A stretch of 64,000 nucleotides of DNA from Metamycoplasma equirhinis (GCF_006385185.1 NZ_VFIX01000005.1:20015-84014); one strand, 5' to 3'; positions 52,496-63,908 are shown, numbered from the stretch's first letter. Translations and numbers: made by a program. The notes: generated from the letters alone by a model not told the origin.

Positions 52496-53238
52496 TGGGA
52501 CAAAAAGTTAATCCAAATGGCTTCCGTTATGGAGTTACAAAACCATTAAACACAATTTGATATTCTGATAAAGCTAATTTTGCTACTCTATTATTAGAAG
52601 ATCAAAAAATTTATACTTTTTTTGACAAAAGAGTTCGTGAATATTTAATCGGAAAAGTTCAAATTAATCGTGATCAACAAGGTCATGTGATTGTTTTAGT
52701 TCATACCGCAAAGCCTGCCGCCTTTTTAGGAACCAATGGTGAAAACGTTAAATTACTAACTTTACAACTTAAAAAATTCATCAAAAATAAAAAAGCTAAC
52801 ATAACTATTAATGTTATTGAATTAAAAAATCCAGATTTAAACGCAAGACTTTTAGCTGAAGGTATTGCAATTAAATTAGAAAACCGTGGTAGCTTTAGAT
52901 TGGCACAAAAATTTGCAATTAAAAGTGCTATGAAAGCTGGTGCAAAAGGAATTAAAACCTCAGTATCAGGTCGTTTAAATGGTGTTGATATGGCTAGAAC
53001 TGAAGGTTATACTGAAGGTGAAATGAAACTTCATACGTTAAGACAAGATGTTGATTATGCAGTTACAATTGCTAAAACAACATATGGAATCTTAGGTGTT
53101 AAAGTTTGATTATCATTAGGAGAAATTCTTGGTGATGTTGAAAAGCAAAAACAACAAGAAATGTTAGAAGTTTTAAAAGAAAGAAAACCTAGACCAAGAA
53201 AGGACGGCGAAAAACATGCTTCAACCAAAAAGAACTAA
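52495..53238 (+). CDS. rpsC: 30S ribosomal protein S3
   Basis: The 247-residue protein starts [19 protein letters not shown], has a KH domain (RVREYLIGK and [11 protein letters not shown]), and [32 protein letters not shown]3 is in the 30S mRNA entry helicase region. TGA is read as Trp twice. Its 3' end overlaps the rplP start by 23 bases. Confidence 0.96.
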
Positions 53239-53653
53239 ACATAGAAAAATGTTTCGTATCCGTCACGACAAGGTTAAAGCGCACAGAAATAACACCGTTT
53301 CATTTGGTGAATTTGGACTAAAATCTACAAATTCAGCATGAATTAGCGCAAGACAAATTGAAGCTGCCCGTATTGCTATAACCCGTCATATGGGTCGTGA
53401 AGGAAAAGTTATTATTAAAATTTTCCCACACATGTCAAAAACTTCAAAACCAATTGGTGTTCGTATGGGTTCAGGTAAAGGTAGCCCAGATCAATGATTT
53501 GCAGTTGTTAAAGAAGGCACAGTTATGTTTGAAGTATTCGGAAACGATCAAACCGTAATGAAAGAAGCTTTAAGATTGGGCGGACATAAATTACCAGTAA
53601 CATGAAAAGTAGTCGCAAAAGAAGCAGTTGCTCAAGTTAAGGAGGAAATGTAA
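53216..53653 (+). CDS. rplP: 50S ribosomal protein L16
   Basis: The 145-residue protein starts [14 protein letters not shown] and contains [30 protein letters not shown] and [17 protein letters not shown], with TGA as Trp. L16 organises the tRNA binding sites of the 50S. The start lies inside rpsC, with GGACGGCGAAAAAC as a moderate binding site, suggesting coupled translation. Confidence 0.96.
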
Positions 53654-53654
53654 T

Positions 53655-53855
53655 ATGACATATTCAGAATTAAAAGAAAAATCTACTCAAGAATTGGAAA
53701 AATTATTGGCAGATTTAAAAGCTGAATTATTTTCTTTACGTTTCAAAAATGCAACTCGCCAATTAGACCAAGTACACAAAATTTCTTTAGTTAAAAAAGA
53801 CATTGCAAGAATATTAACTGCATTAAACGCCAAAAAAATGGAAGGAGATAAATAA
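53655..53855 (+). CDS. rpmC: 50S ribosomal protein L29
   Basis: The 66-residue helical hairpin protein has [18 protein letters not shown] and the signature [26 protein letters not shown]. It lies at the exit site near L23. The start at 53655 is one base after the rplP stop, with AGGAGGAAATG overlapping it as the binding site. Confidence 0.95.
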   Translation: MTYSELKEKSTQELEKLLADLKAELFSLRFKNATRQLDQVHKISLVKKDIARILTALNAKKMEGDK

Positions 53856-54139
53856 TGGAAGTTCAAATTAGAGAAAACCACCGTAAAATTTTGGTTGGTA
53901 CTGTTGTTTCAATAAAAAATAACAAGACAATTACTGTCGTTGTTGAGACATATGAAAAACACCCATTATACTCAAAACGTTTCAAAAAATCAAAGAAATT
54001 TGCAGTTCACGATGAAAACAATATTGCTAAAATTGGCGATGTTGTAAAAATTCAAGAAACAAGACCATTATCAAAAACTAAACACTTTAGATTAGTTGAA
54101 ATTAGACAACACGCAATTGAAGGGAACGAAAATGCTTAG
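53855..54139 (+). CDS. rpsQ: 30S ribosomal protein S17
   Basis: The 94-residue OB-fold protein has [40 protein letters not shown] and [23 protein letters not shown]. It overlaps rpmC by one base and rplN by 8. Confidence 0.96.
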   Translation: MEVQIRENHRKILVGTVVSIKNNKTITVVVETYEKHPLYSKRFKKSKKFAVHDENNIAKIGDVVKIQETRPLSKTKHFRLVEIRQHAIEGNENA

Positions 54140-54500
54140 AGAATTTTCTAGATGTAACGTTGCTGATAATTCGGGCGCAAAAGAAGTCATGATTATCAAA
54201 AACTTAGGTGGTTCAATCGTTAAATCAACTAACATCGGCGATGTAGTTGTTGTAACAGTTAAAAAAGCTATTCCTAATGGCGTTGTAAAAGAAGGACAAG
54301 TTGTTAAAGCACTAATCGTTAGAACAAAAAGAGGTTTAACACGTGAAAATGGTTCATACATTAGATTTGATGATAATGCTGTTGTATTAATTAAAGAAGA
54401 TGGTTCACTAAGAGGAACACGGGTATTTGGCCCTGTTGCTCGTGAATTACGTGACAAGGGCTATTTAAAGGTTATTTCATTAGCGCCGGAGGTTTTATAA
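54132..54500 (+). CDS. rplN: 50S ribosomal protein L14
   Basis: The 122-residue protein reads [20 protein letters not shown] and [14 protein letters not shown]...[15 protein letters not shown]14 takes part in subunit bridges. The usual start is MIQ, and here it is MLR. The start was chosen from alignment and GAAGGGAACGAAA, inside the rpsQ end. Confidence 0.96.
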   Translation: MLREFSRCNVADNSGAKEVMIIKNLGGSIVKSTNIGDVVVVTVKKAIPNGVVKEGQVVKALIVRTKRGLTRENGSYIRFDDNAVVLIKEDGSLRGTRVFGPVARELRDKGYLKVISLAPEVL

Positions 54501-54501
54501 T

Positions 54502-54837
54502 ATGGCTCAAGCTAAAATTAGAAAAAACGATATGGTTTTAATAATTGCTGGTAAGGATAAAGGAAAATTCGCTGCTGTCTTAGCAACTGATGCCAAAAAC
54601 CAAACTGTAACATTAAAACAAGTTAATATGAAAACCAAACACCACAAACCTTCACAAGAAAACACTGAAGGAAAAATTGAAAAAAAAGAATATCCTATTC
54701 ACATTTCAAATGTTGCTTACTTGGCAAAAAAAGGCGCTGAAGGTCAACATTCAGTTGGAACAAAAATAGGATGAAAAATTGATAGCAAAACCGGCAAAAA
54801 ACAAAGAGTTATGAAGAAAGTTAACAAAACAATTTAA
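54502..54837 (+). CDS. rplX: 50S ribosomal protein L24
   Basis: The 111-residue KOW protein has IRKNDMVLIIAGKDKGKFAAVLATD near the start and YPIHISNVA in the middle. TGA is read as Trp at 54772, so the protein continues to a basic end KKQRVMKKVNKTI. L24 is an assembly initiator for the 50S. Confidence 0.95.
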
Positions 54838-54851
54838 TTTAGGAGACTAAT

Positions 54852-55415
54852 ATGGCAAAATCTGAAAAATTAGCATTAGAAAAAAAATATTTGGAAGTTA
54901 TTCGTCCAGAATTAGTTAAAGAATTTAATTACAGTAGTGTAATGCAAGTTCCTAGACTAGAGAAAATTGTTATCAACATGACTGCCGGAAACGAAGTTTC
55001 AAACTCAAAAGCTATCGAAGAAGTTATGAGCGAATTGGCTCAAATTACAGGCCAAAAGCCATATCAAACTACCGCCAAAAAATCATTAGCTTCATGAAAA
55101 TTACGTGAAGGAATGCCAATGGGCGGAAAAGTTACATTAAGACGCGAAAAAATGTGATCATTTTTAACTAAATTGATTAACATTGCTTTACCACGTGTAC
55201 GTGATTTCAATGGAACATCACTAAAGTCATTTGATGGTCGCGGAAATTATGCGATCGGTATTAAAGAAGAGATTATTTTCCCAGAAATTTCATTTGATAA
55301 AATCCGTAAATTAAAAGGTATGGATGTAATTATTGTAACCAACGCAAAATCAAATAAAGAAGCCTATTCTTTATTGAAACATTTAGGAATACCTTTCGCT
55401 AAAGGTAATAATTAA
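54852..55415 (+). CDS. rplE: 50S ribosomal protein L5
   Basis: The 187-residue protein has [56 protein letters not shown], and [22 protein letters not shown]5 binds 5S rRNA and P-site tRNA. The start follows TTTAGGAGACTAAT. Two TGA codons encode Trp. Confidence 0.96.
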
Positions 55416-55426
55416 GGAGAATATTT

Positions 55427-55612
55427 ATGGCAAGAAAATCTTTAATGATTAAAGCTGAACGCGAACCAAAATTTAGCGTTAGAAAATATACACGTTGTCA
55501 GATTTGTGGAAGAGTTCACGCGGTTTTACGTAAATATAAAATTTGTAGAATTTGTTTTAGAGAATTAGCACACGAAGGAAAAATTCCTGGTGTAAAGAAA
55601 GCGAGCTGATAA
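55427..55612 (+). CDS. rpsZ: 30S ribosomal protein S14 type Z (zinc-binding)
   Basis: The 61-residue short form of S14 begins [24 protein letters not shown] and has the zinc cysteines CQIC and CRIC. TGA at 55607 is read as the final Trp and TAA follows. The short zinc form is usual in Firmicutes and mollicutes. Confidence 0.95.
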
Positions 55613-55614
55613 TT

Positions 55615-56028
55615 ATGGCAATTATTATTGACCCAATTGCAGATATGTTTGTAAGAATGAGAAATGCTATTTCGCGTAAATATCACGAAGTTGTATTACC
55701 TTATTCAATAAAAAAGGAAAAAATACTTGAAATTATTAAAAATGAAGGTTACATTGTGGATTTCGAAGTTATTAAAAATGAAAAAACATCATTTAACGAA
55801 ATCAAAATAACTTTGAAATATAAAGGGATGAATCAAAATCAATCTGCTATTTCAGGATTGAAAAAAGTTTCAAAACCTGGTTTGAAAGTATATTCACCAA
55901 GTGATAAATTACCACGGGTATTAAGCGGATATGGTACAGCTATTATTTCAACTTCAAAAGGTCTATTAACTGATAAAGAAGCAAGAAAAGCCAACTTAGG
56001 TGGCGAAGTAATTGCCTTTATATGATAA
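55615..56028 (+). CDS. rpsH: 30S ribosomal protein S8
   Basis: The 137-residue protein has IDPIADMFVRMRNAISRKYHEVVLPYS and a C-terminal [33 protein letters not shown], the last Trp being TGA. S8 binds 16S helix 21 and in other bacteria represses the spc operon. It starts 2 bases after rpsZ. Confidence 0.96.
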
Positions 56029-56041
56029 TTAAGGATAAATA

Positions 56042-56581
56042 ATGTCTAGAATCGGAAAAAGAATTTTAGAAATTCCTACTGGTGTTGAAATTAAATTGGA
56101 AAATAACCATATTACTGTTAAAGGTAAATTAGGTGAATTAGAATATACCTTTTCACCATTAATTCAAGTAAAAATCGAAAACAATCAACTTCAAACTCTA
56201 AGACTAAACGAAGAAAAAACTACAAAACAATTACACGGAACTACAAATGCTAACATAAAAAATATGATTATTGGTGTTTCTGAAGGTTACAAAAAAGAAA
56301 TCGAAATTAAAGGTGTTGGATATAAAGCAACACAAAAGGGAAAAGAAATCGAAATTATCGCTGGATATTCACACCCAGTTATGGTAGAAATACCAGAAAA
56401 CTTAAAAATTGAAGTTGTGAAACCAACAAATATTGTTATTTCAGGAATCAGTAAACAAGCTGTTGGTGAATTTGCTGCTAATATAAGAGACATAAGACGC
56501 CCAAGCCCATATTCTGGAAAAGGTATTATGTACAAAGGTGAAGTTATCAGACGCAAGGAAGGAAAAACTGCTGCTAAATAG
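56042..56581 (+). CDS. rplF: 50S ribosomal protein L6
   Basis: The 179-residue protein has two similar L6 domains, starting [17 protein letters not shown], with the signature [24 protein letters not shown] near the end. L6 lies by the factor-binding site. Confidence 0.96.
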   Translation: MSRIGKRILEIPTGVEIKLENNHITVKGKLGELEYTFSPLIQVKIENNQLQTLRLNEEKTTKQLHGTTNANIKNMIIGVSEGYKKEIEIKGVGYKATQKGKEIEIIAGYSHPVMVEIPENLKIEVVKPTNIVISGISKQAVGEFAANIRDIRRPSPYSGKGIMYKGEVIRRKEGKTAAK

Positions 56582-56601
56582 TAGTTATATAGGAGTTTAA
56601 T

Positions 56602-56949
56602 ATGTTATCTAGAAATCAAAAAAGAAAAGCAAAACATTTAAAAATAACTAATAAATTAGCAAAAGGTACTTCCGAAGTCCCACGTGTTGTAGTATTCAAA
56701 TCATTACATAACTTTTATGCGCAAGCAATTAATGATTTAAATCACACTACATTAGCTTCAGCTTCATCAAAAGAATTAGCAGAAAAAAGAAATAATATTA
56801 ATAGTGTTAAATTAGTAGCAAAAATATTTGCTAAAAACTTAAAAACAGCTAAAATCGAATCAATCGTATTTGATCGTTCAGGTTATATATACCACGGTAA
56901 ATTAGCAGCATTTTGTGATACATTAAGAGAAGAAGGGATTAAATTCTAA
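56602..56949 (+). CDS. rplR: 50S ribosomal protein L18
   Basis: The 115-residue protein has [31 protein letters not shown] and the end [28 protein letters not shown]18 binds 5S rRNA with L5. It starts after TAGGAGTTTAAT and overlaps rpsE by one base. Confidence 0.96.
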   Translation: MLSRNQKRKAKHLKITNKLAKGTSEVPRVVVFKSLHNFYAQAINDLNHTTLASASSKELAEKRNNINSVKLVAKIFAKNLKTAKIESIVFDRSGYIYHGKLAAFCDTLREEGIKF

Positions 56950-57593
56950 TGGCAGACGAAATTATTAAACCAGTTGATGAAAAAGCAGAAGCAACAAAAG
57001 TTGTTACCGCATCAAAGAAATCTGAAAAACCATCTTCAACAGTAAAAAAATCTGAGCATAACGACAAAAAACCAAGACAATTCTCAGATCGTAAATTTCA
57101 AGCACAACAACCAAAACTTTACGAAGAAAAGGTTATTGATATTGCTCGTGTTACAACAGTTGTTAAGGGTGGTCGTAGATTCTCGTTCTCAGCTTATGTT
57201 GTTGTTGGCGATAAAAAATCTAAAGTTGGATTCGGTCACGGAAAAGCAAATGAAGTTCAAGATGCTATTAAAAAAGCTGTTAAAAATGCACAAAAAAATA
57301 TTTTTTCAGTTCCAGTGGTTAACGGAACAATTCCTCATGAAGTTTATGAAAAATTCTTAGCTTCAAAAATACAATTACGTCCCGCTCCTAAAGGTGCTGG
57401 AATTATTGCTTCAAACACCGTTCGTGCTGTTGTTGAATTGGCAGGTTATACTGATATTTCAACTAAAACTTATGGTTCGAGAACAAAACAAAACATTGTC
57501 CAAGCTACTATTAATGCATTAAAGAAAATTAGAACAGTTGAAGATATCGCTAAATTACGTGATATTGATGTTAAATATTTATTATCTAAGTAA
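56949..57593 (+). CDS. rpsE: 30S ribosomal protein S5 with an N-terminal extension
   Basis: The 214-residue protein has an extension of about 55 residues rich in Lys, Ser and Asp before the S5 core, which begins at [30 protein letters not shown] and contains [20 protein letters not shown] and the second domain up to [11 protein letters not shown]5 takes part in decoding accuracy. The core has the usual length. Confidence 0.95.
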   Translation: MADEIIKPVDEKAEATKVVTASKKSEKPSSTVKKSEHNDKKPRQFSDRKFQAQQPKLYEEKVIDIARVTTVVKGGRRFSFSAYVVVGDKKSKVGFGHGKANEVQDAIKKAVKNAQKNIFSVPVVNGTIPHEVYEKFLASKIQLRPAPKGAGIIASNTVRAVVELAGYTDISTKTYGSRTKQNIVQATINALKKIRTVEDIAKLRDIDVKYLLSK

Positions 57594-57607
57594 TTTAAGG
57601 AGTAAAA

Positions 57608-58042
57608 ATGCAATTGAATAATTTAAAATCTACCCCAGGTGCACGTCAAGAAAAACATCGTGTTGGTCGTGGACATGCTGCCGGTAAAGGTAAACAAGCT
57701 GGTAGAGGACAAAGTGGTCAAACCAAGAGAAGTACAGTTAGATTGGGATTTGAAGGTGGACAACTTCCATTATTTAGAAGAATTCCAAAACGTGGTTTTA
57801 CAAACGTTAACCATGTTGAATATCAAGTTGTGAATCTAAAGAATTTAGAAAAATCATATAAAGATAATGAAGTTGTTTCATATGAATCTTTATTTGAAAA
57901 AGGCTTGATTAAAAGACCTTTACCTGTTAAAATTTTAGGTAATGGCAAATTAACAAAAAAATTGAATGTGGAAGTATTTTCACTTTCAAAATCTGCTCGT
58001 AAAGCTATTGAATCAGTCGGGGGCAAAATCGAGGTTAAATAA
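57608..58042 (+). CDS. rplO: 50S ribosomal protein L15
   Basis: The 144-residue protein has LKSTPGARQEKHRVGRGHAAGKGKQAGRGQSGQ and GFEGGQLPLFRRIPKRGFTN, typical of L15. The start follows AAGGAGTAAAA. It overlaps secY by one base. Confidence 0.96.
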   Translation: MQLNNLKSTPGARQEKHRVGRGHAAGKGKQAGRGQSGQTKRSTVRLGFEGGQLPLFRRIPKRGFTNVNHVEYQVVNLKNLEKSYKDNEVVSYESLFEKGLIKRPLPVKILGNGKLTKKLNVEVFSLSKSARKAIESVGGKIEVK

Positions 58043-59511
58043 TGGCAAAAAAAATTAAGTTAGAAAAAGAAGTGAATGAAGATAAAATCGAACGCAAATT
58101 GGCGATCGATAAGTTTTTAACTGAAAAACATAGCATATGAACTGAATGATGAAAAAATCATGATTTATTCAAAAAAATTCTTTTCACGCTCTTTATTATT
58201 ACTATTTTTCTAGCAATTGGAACCATTACTATTCCCGGCATAAATTTAACTAATACCGATAAACTCGGTCAAGGAGATTTTTTCGGTATTTTGAATTTAG
58301 TTGGTGGCGGAGGGCTAAGGCGATTTTCAATTGTTGCGCTCGGAATTGGGCCGTTTATATCATCTAGTTTAGTACTAATGATTTTACAAACAAAAGCGTT
58401 TCCAGCAATTCATAGATTAAGTCAATCTGGTCCTCAAGGCCGTATAAAAATTAACTTTATAACTTATGGAATTACATTTGCTTTTGCAATAATTCAAGCA
58501 TTATTGATTACAAAAGCATTAGTAAATCCAACTACAGGGTTTGGGATAACATTTGATCCCAAACTAACGAAATTATTAGGTCCAAAAGGAACCGTTGCTT
58601 ATCAATATTTTATTTTGCCAATGATATTGGTGGCAGGTTCATTTCTATCTTTATTTTTAAGTGAACAAATTACAAATAAAGGAGTTGGGAATGGAACTAG
58701 TATTATGATTTTTGTAGGAATAGCGAGTGCTTTAATTCCTACATTTAGACAGGCATTTGAATATTACATGCCTTCTATTAAACAAAGCAATTTGGTTTTA
58801 AAAGAAATCATTAATTATTCAGTTTACATTTTGTCTTATTTATTGACTATATTTATAATTGTCATCTTCACAATTGCCGAAAGACATATTCCAATTCAAC
58901 AAGTTGGAGCTGGACTTTCGAAAGATGAAAAAGAATTAAGTTTCTTGCCAATTAAAGCTAATCCTGCGGGAATAATGAGTGTTATTTTTGCAATGATGGT
59001 GCTTAGCGTTCCAACAATGATTGCTAACTTGTTCGATCCTAACACTAGCAAATTCCATCAATGAGTGTACGCTAATTTTCAACTAACACAACCACTTGGA
59101 TTCTTTCTATTTATTTTAATTACGTTTGGATTGACAATTCTAATGGGAATTCAACAATCTAGAATTGATAAAATTAGTGAGGACTTTGCAAAGAATAGTT
59201 CATTTATTCCTGGTGTTAGACCTGGTGAACAAACTGAGACATATTTATTAAATATAGTATTAAGATTATCGTTTTTTTCAACGGGGTATTTGATATTTCT
59301 TGGAGCTTTACAGTTTGTGCAACAAATGTTTGGTATGCCACCGGGAATTGCTTTTGGTGGAACAAGCGTAATGATATTAGTTTCAACAGCTTATGAAACT
59401 GTGCAACAAATTAAGGCAAGATACAAATCACAAGAATTAGCAAGAAAACGTAGAAAAATTCGCGAACTAAAAGAAATGTATGGAGAGGAAGAAGAAGATT
59501 TAATATGATAG
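58042..59511 (+). CDS. secY: Protein translocase channel subunit SecY
   Basis: The 489-residue membrane protein forms the Sec channel. Ten transmembrane helices are visible, with GIGPFISSSLVLMIL (plug and helix 2b area), RLSQSGPQGR and the cytoplasmic loop GNGTSIMIFVGIA. The C-terminal cytoplasmic end KARYKSQELARKRRK is typical. The last codon is TGA (Trp) before TAG at 59509. A charged N-terminal extension of about 40 residues has several Trp from TGA. It is encoded between rplO and adk as in most Firmicutes. It overlaps adk by 7 bases. Confidence 0.96.
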
Positions 59512-60170
59512 ACAATTGCAAAAAACCTAATTTAATATTTTTAGGCGCGCCTGGAGCTGGCAAGGGTTCAGTTGCTGGTATGTTAGTAAAAAAATATAAT
59601 TACCTTCAATTATCAACCGGCGATATGTTCCGTGCTGAAATAAAAAATCAAACTCCATTAGGGTTAAAAATTAAAAATATACTTGATTCAGGCAAATACG
59701 TTGATGATGCATTAACTAATGAACTAGTAGAAAAAAAATTAAGTCAATTAGTTGCGGAAAATAAGCCATTTATTTTAGATGGATATCCAAGAACAATTGA
59801 TCAATTGAATTTTTTAAAATCATTAGAAAATAAAAATATTAAAATCGGTAATGTTATTTTGTTAGAAATAACAAAGCAACAAATTATTGATCGTTTATCA
59901 AAGCGTCGTGTTTGCCCAAATTGCAAAACAATTTATCATCTTGAATTATTCCCTCCATTACATGGCGACGTTTGTTCAAAATGTGAGTCAAAAATTATTA
60001 AACGCCCAGACGATGAACCTGAGGTAATTGAAAAGCGTTTAGCGGTTTACAAAGAACAAACTGAATGTTTAATTGCAAATTATGAAAATCAAGGCTTGTT
60101 AATTAGAATTAATAGTTATCAAAATATTGATAAAGTTATATTGGATATTGAGGAGGCACTCAATTGATAA
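59505..60170 (+). CDS. adk: Adenylate kinase
   Basis: The 221-residue enzyme interconverts ATP and AMP with ADP. The P-loop is GAPGAGKGSVAGML, the AMP site has STGDMFRAEI and DGYPRTIDQLNFL, and the LID zinc knot has CPNC and CSKC with Cys spacing as in Gram-positives. The frame runs through TGA (60165) as Trp to TAA at 60170, so it overlaps the map start. It is inside the spc cluster. Confidence 0.96.
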
Positions 60171-60916
60171 TTATTAAAAACCAATTTGAAATTCAAAAAA
60201 TAAAAAAAGCCTGTTCGATCTTGGCAGAAGTTAAAACCATTTTATGGGACTTCATAAGACCAGGCGTTTCTTTAAAAGAAATTGATAGCGTCGCTTTTAA
60301 AGAAATAGTAAAACGAGGTGGAAAACCAGCATTTCTAGGTCAATATGGCTTTCCTGGAACTTGTTGCATTTCCGTCAACGAGGAATTAATTCACGGAATT
60401 CCTAGCGATTACATTGTTAAAGATGGCGATATTGTTAAAATTGACACCGGTGTAATTTGAGAAGGGTATTACTCTGATTCAGCATTTACCAAAGGTGTTG
60501 GCAATATTAGCGCAAAGGATAAGGAATTAATTCAAGTTGCAAAAGACGCTTTCTATGCTGGCTTTAATGCAATAAAAGTTGGCAAGAGAATCGGTGATAT
60601 TTCCAATGCTATTGGTAATTTAATTCGCAAACGTGGATATTTTACCCCTGACGAATATACAGGCCATGGAATTGGAAGAAATTTACACGAAGATCCATAT
60701 GTATATAATGACGGATTAGCTAATACAGGTGCTATTATTCGTAATGGTATGGTGATTTGCATTGAACCGATGATATTACAAAAATCAAAGAATGTATTAG
60801 TTAAAGATGATGATTGAACGGTTTATGATCCATTTAAATTAAATACTGCTCATTACGAACAAACAGTATTAATTGACAATGATCAAGCATACATTCTATC
60901 AGGAGACAACATTTAA
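60164..60916 (+). CDS. map: Methionine aminopeptidase (type I)
   Basis: The 250-residue metalloenzyme removes the initiator Met. The start is TTG at 60164 with GAGGAGGCACTCAA before it. Metal ligands lie in KIDTGVIWEGYYSDSAFT (two Asp), GHGIGRNLHEDP (His) and ICIEPM (Glu), plus a final Glu in AHYEQT. The TTG start overlaps the adk end by 7 bases. It is followed by infA with a TAATG overlap. Confidence 0.95.
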
Positions 60917-61131
60917 TGGCAAAAGACGCAATAAAAATGTCAGGCAAAATTACCAAAAAACACTCAACAAAAGATTATGATGTTTTGTTAGATAATGGGT
61001 TAACTATTAAAGGTTTTATTTCGGGAAAAATGTCATTGCATAATATTAAAATGATTCCCGGAGATGAAGTTGATGTTGAACTAAGCCCTTATGATATGAC
61101 AAAAGGTAGAATTGTTTTTAGACGCAAATAA
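60916..61131 (+). CDS. infA: Translation initiation factor IF-1
   Basis: The 71-residue S1-fold protein reads MAKDAIKMSGKITKKHSTKDYDVLLDNG and IPGDEVDVELSPYDMTKGRIVFRRK. IF-1 blocks the A site in initiation. It overlaps map by one base and lies 12 bases ahead of rpmJ. Confidence 0.95.
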   Translation: MAKDAIKMSGKITKKHSTKDYDVLLDNGLTIKGFISGKMSLHNIKMIPGDEVDVELSPYDMTKGRIVFRRK

Positions 61132-61143
61132 CAAGGAGAAATC

Positions 61144-61257
61144 ATGAAAGTTAGAGCTTCAATCAAGCGTATTTGCAAAGATTGTAAAATAATTAAAAGA
61201 AACGGAATTAATAGAGTTATTTGTATTAATCCAAAACATAAACAAAGACAAGGATAA
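61144..61257 (+). CDS. rpmJ: 50S ribosomal protein L36
   Basis: The 37-residue protein [21 protein letters not shown]... ends [11 protein letters not shown] with the zinc ligands C, C, C and H. The ATG at 61144 follows AACAAGGAGAAATC. Three bases separate its end from rpsM. Confidence 0.95.
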   Translation: MKVRASIKRICKDCKIIKRNGINRVICINPKHKQRQG

Positions 61258-61260
61258 AAT

Positions 61261-61629
61261 ATGGCTAGAGTTTTAAATATTGAAATTCCAAATAATAAAA
61301 AAGCTCGTATTTCGCTAACATATATTTTTGGTATTGGTAGACCCCTTGCTGCAAAAATTTTGTTAGATGCAAATGTCGATGGCGAAAAAAGAGTTAAAGA
61401 TTTGACAGAAGAAGAATTAACTCGTATTAGAGATGAAGCCAAAAAATATACCACCGAAGGTGATTTAAGACGTGATATTAACTTAAACATCAAAAGATTA
61501 ATGGAAATTAAATCATATCGTGGTTTAAGACACAGAAAAGGACTACCTGTTCGTGGCCAATCAACCAAAAAAAACGCCCGTACAAGAAAAGGTCCAAGAA
61601 AAACAATAGCAGGAAAGAAAGGTAAATAA
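61261..61629 (+). CDS. rpsM: 30S ribosomal protein S13
   Basis: The 122-residue protein has [34 protein letters not shown] and the end [30 protein letters not shown]13 forms bridges with the 50S and contacts P-site tRNA. It overlaps nothing and precedes rpsK by 2 bases. Confidence 0.96.
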   Translation: MARVLNIEIPNNKKARISLTYIFGIGRPLAAKILLDANVDGEKRVKDLTEEELTRIRDEAKKYTTEGDLRRDINLNIKRLMEIKSYRGLRHRKGLPVRGQSTKKNARTRKGPRKTIAGKKGK

Positions 61630-61631
61630 TA

Positions 61632-62006
61632 ATGGCTAAGAAAAATAAAAAAGTTATTACCCAAGGTATAGCGCATATTCATTCAACTTACCAAAACACT
61701 ATTGTTTCATTTTCAGATTTGAAGGGAAATGTTTTTGCTTGAAGTTCTTCAGGCGCAATTGGATATAAGGGAACCAAGAAAAAGACCCCATATGCTGCTG
61801 GACTAGCAGCTGCTGCAGCAGTTGAAAAAGCTAAAGAATTTGGTTTAAAAGAGGTAACGATTTTAGTTAAAGGAATCGGACCCGGAAAATCAACAGCAAG
61901 AAAACAAGTTGAAACTAGTGGTTTTACTGTTAAAGATGTTAAAGATGTAACCCCAACCCCACATAATGGAACTCGTCCTCCTAAGAAAATTCTTAAAAGA
62001 GCATAA
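61632..62006 (+). CDS. rpsK: 30S ribosomal protein S11
   Basis: The 124-residue protein has [47 protein letters not shown] and the end [20 protein letters not shown], with TGA as Trp in FAWSS. S11 is in the 30S platform near the mRNA exit. It is 22 bases ahead of rpoA. Confidence 0.95.
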
Positions 62007-62028
62007 GTAAATCGTAAGGAGAATTAAT

Positions 62029-63105
62029 ATGGAAAAAATTCAAAAAATTACATATAAAGAATTAGTAGCTGAAAAGGAAAGTGATTTTAAAACAACATTT
62101 GTTATTGAACCATTAATGCGCGGTTATGGTAATACAATGGGAACAGTAATTAGAAGAACATTGCTATCATCAATCACTTCTGTTGCTCCATTTGCAATAA
62201 AAATTAATAACGTGGAACACGAATTTCAAACTATTCCCGGTATTAAAGAAGATGCAATAACTCTAGTTGCAAATATAAGAAAAATTCGCTTTACTTACAA
62301 CCCTGAAATATTTACTAAAGACAACTTAGCAAAAGTTTCTTTAAAATTCACAAACTCTAATAATGAAAGTGAAGTTACCGCTTCAAATATTGAAAGCATT
62401 CCTGGCTTAGACATTGTTAATTTAGATCAACACATTGCAACATTATCAGATGGTGCAACATTAGAATTTGATTTATTTTTACGTACCGGTCGCGGATTTA
62501 TTGATTTCGAAGAAAATAAATCAGTTATCACTGAATATGGGTCAAAATTAGTAAGCAAAATTGAAAATGGACAAATTTTAGCCATTGATAGTGATTTTAG
62601 CCCTGTTAAAAAATGCGGAATTTCATATGAAGATTTAAACAGCTCATCAAAAACAATTGAAGAACGTTTAAAAATAAATATTGAAACCGATGGAACTGTT
62701 TTAGCAAAGGAAGCAATGGAACAAGCTGCAAAAATTATTGTTGCACATTTCCAAATTATCGGTAATATTGATGCCCTTGAAACAATTAATTTATTTGATG
62801 AAAATAAAGAAAAGAAAGAAAAAACACCAAGAGCTCAAATTTCAATTGAAAAATTAAATTTAACAATTCGCTCATTGAACGCTTTGAAACGTGCCGGATT
62901 TAACACAATTGATGAACTTGAAAAATTAAGCGATGAAGAACTTTCAAATATCAAAAATTTAGGAAAAAAATCTGTTCAAGATATTGTTGACAAACGTAGA
63001 AATTGAATGGAGAAACGTGCCGAGAATGCAAATAGTAGTGAATTAGAAGTAAATAGCGAAGAGAAAAAAGAATCAGATACTAACACTGAAGAGGGAGAAG
63101 AATAA
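62029..63105 (+). CDS. rpoA: DNA-directed RNA polymerase alpha subunit
   Basis: The 358-residue subunit has an N-terminal dimerisation and assembly domain (FVIEPLMRGYGNTMGTVIRRTLLSS) and a C-terminal domain (helix-hairpin-helix, IRSLNALKRAGFNTIDELEKLSDEEL) joined by a linker at about 235-260. The frame passes TGA (63004) as Trp and continues with about 33 extra residues rich in Glu, Ser and Asn, an acidic tail. It overlaps no neighbour and is 1 base ahead of rplQ. Confidence 0.96.
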
Positions 63106-63106
63106 A

Positions 63107-63472
63107 ATGGCAAATCCAAAACAAGTATTCCGTAGAAATACAGAATGATGAAACCATGTGGAAAGATCTTTAGTTACCGATTTATTGATTCACGGCCAAG
63201 TTAAAACAACATTAGAAAGAGCTAAGAGAATCAAATCTAATGCTGAAAAAATGATTACTTTAGCAAAGAAAAATACTTTAGCATCACGTAGACAAGCTGC
63301 AAGTTTTTTAAGAATAATTCCTTCACAAGATGCTTCAAAAGATTCATTACAATATTTATTTGATGTTTTAGGACAAAAATATCAATCACGCAATGGTGGA
63401 TATACAAGAATAATTAAAATTTCAAATCGCTTAGGCGATAATGCTAAGATGGCTATTATTCAATTAGTTTAA
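63107..63472 (+). CDS. rplQ: 50S ribosomal protein L17
   Basis: The 121-residue protein has [55 protein letters not shown] and ends [29 protein letters not shown], typical of L17 apart from the family start that is often more basic. TGA is read as Trp twice. It closes the alpha operon. Confidence 0.95.
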
Positions 63473-63512
63473 TCATTAATTTAAATCAAAATTTATTTAA
63501 GGAGAAAATATT

Positions 63513-63710
63513 ATGGCAATAGTACCAAAAAGAAAAACATCTAAGCAAAGAAAACACCTAAGAAGAAGCCACCATGCTTTAGATGCAACTACAGTTGTGG
63601 AATGCTCTCACTGTAAACAATTAATTATTCCTCATCAAGCATGTGAATATTGTGGATTTTACAAGGGAAGTAAAGTTTTAAAAAACGCATTTAATGATAA
63701 AATTAAATAA
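63513..63710 (+). CDS. rpmF: 50S ribosomal protein L32
   Basis: The 65-residue protein has MAIVPKRKTSKQRKHLRRSHHAL and a zinc pair of CSHC and CEYC. The start follows AAGGAGAAAATATT. It is the last gene before the rRNA operon. Confidence 0.95.
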   Translation: MAIVPKRKTSKQRKHLRRSHHALDATTVVECSHCKQLIIPHQACEYCGFYKGSKVLKNAFNDKIK

Positions 63711-63716
63711 TAAATG

Positions 63717-63743
63717 AGGCGAGCAAGTGTGCCCGTCTTTTTT
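63717..63743 (+). terminator. Terminator after rpmF
   Basis: GGCGAGCA and TGCCCGTC form a stem with one mismatch and a G-T pair around a four-base loop, followed by TTTTTT. Confidence 0.75.
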
Positions 63744-63763
63744 AACAAAAAACCTGATTATTT

Positions 63764-63793
63764 TTGTACATGCAAAACAAAAAAATGTATAAT
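63764..63793 (+). promoter_or_regulatory. Promoter of the rRNA operon
   Basis: TTGTAC at 63764-63769 and a perfect TATAAT at 63788-63793 are 18 bases apart. Downstream, TACACG/CGTGTA forms a hairpin near the 5' end of the transcript, and CTTTGAAAACTGGATAC resembles the rRNA antitermination leader. Confidence 0.8.
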
Positions 63794-63908
63794 TCTAATA
63801 CACGTCTTTATATATTAAAAAACGTGTATGATAGTTCTTTGAAAACTGGATACGAATACCATAACGTCAATTTAAAAAAAACAATAATAAAATAACTAAC
63901 CAAAATCA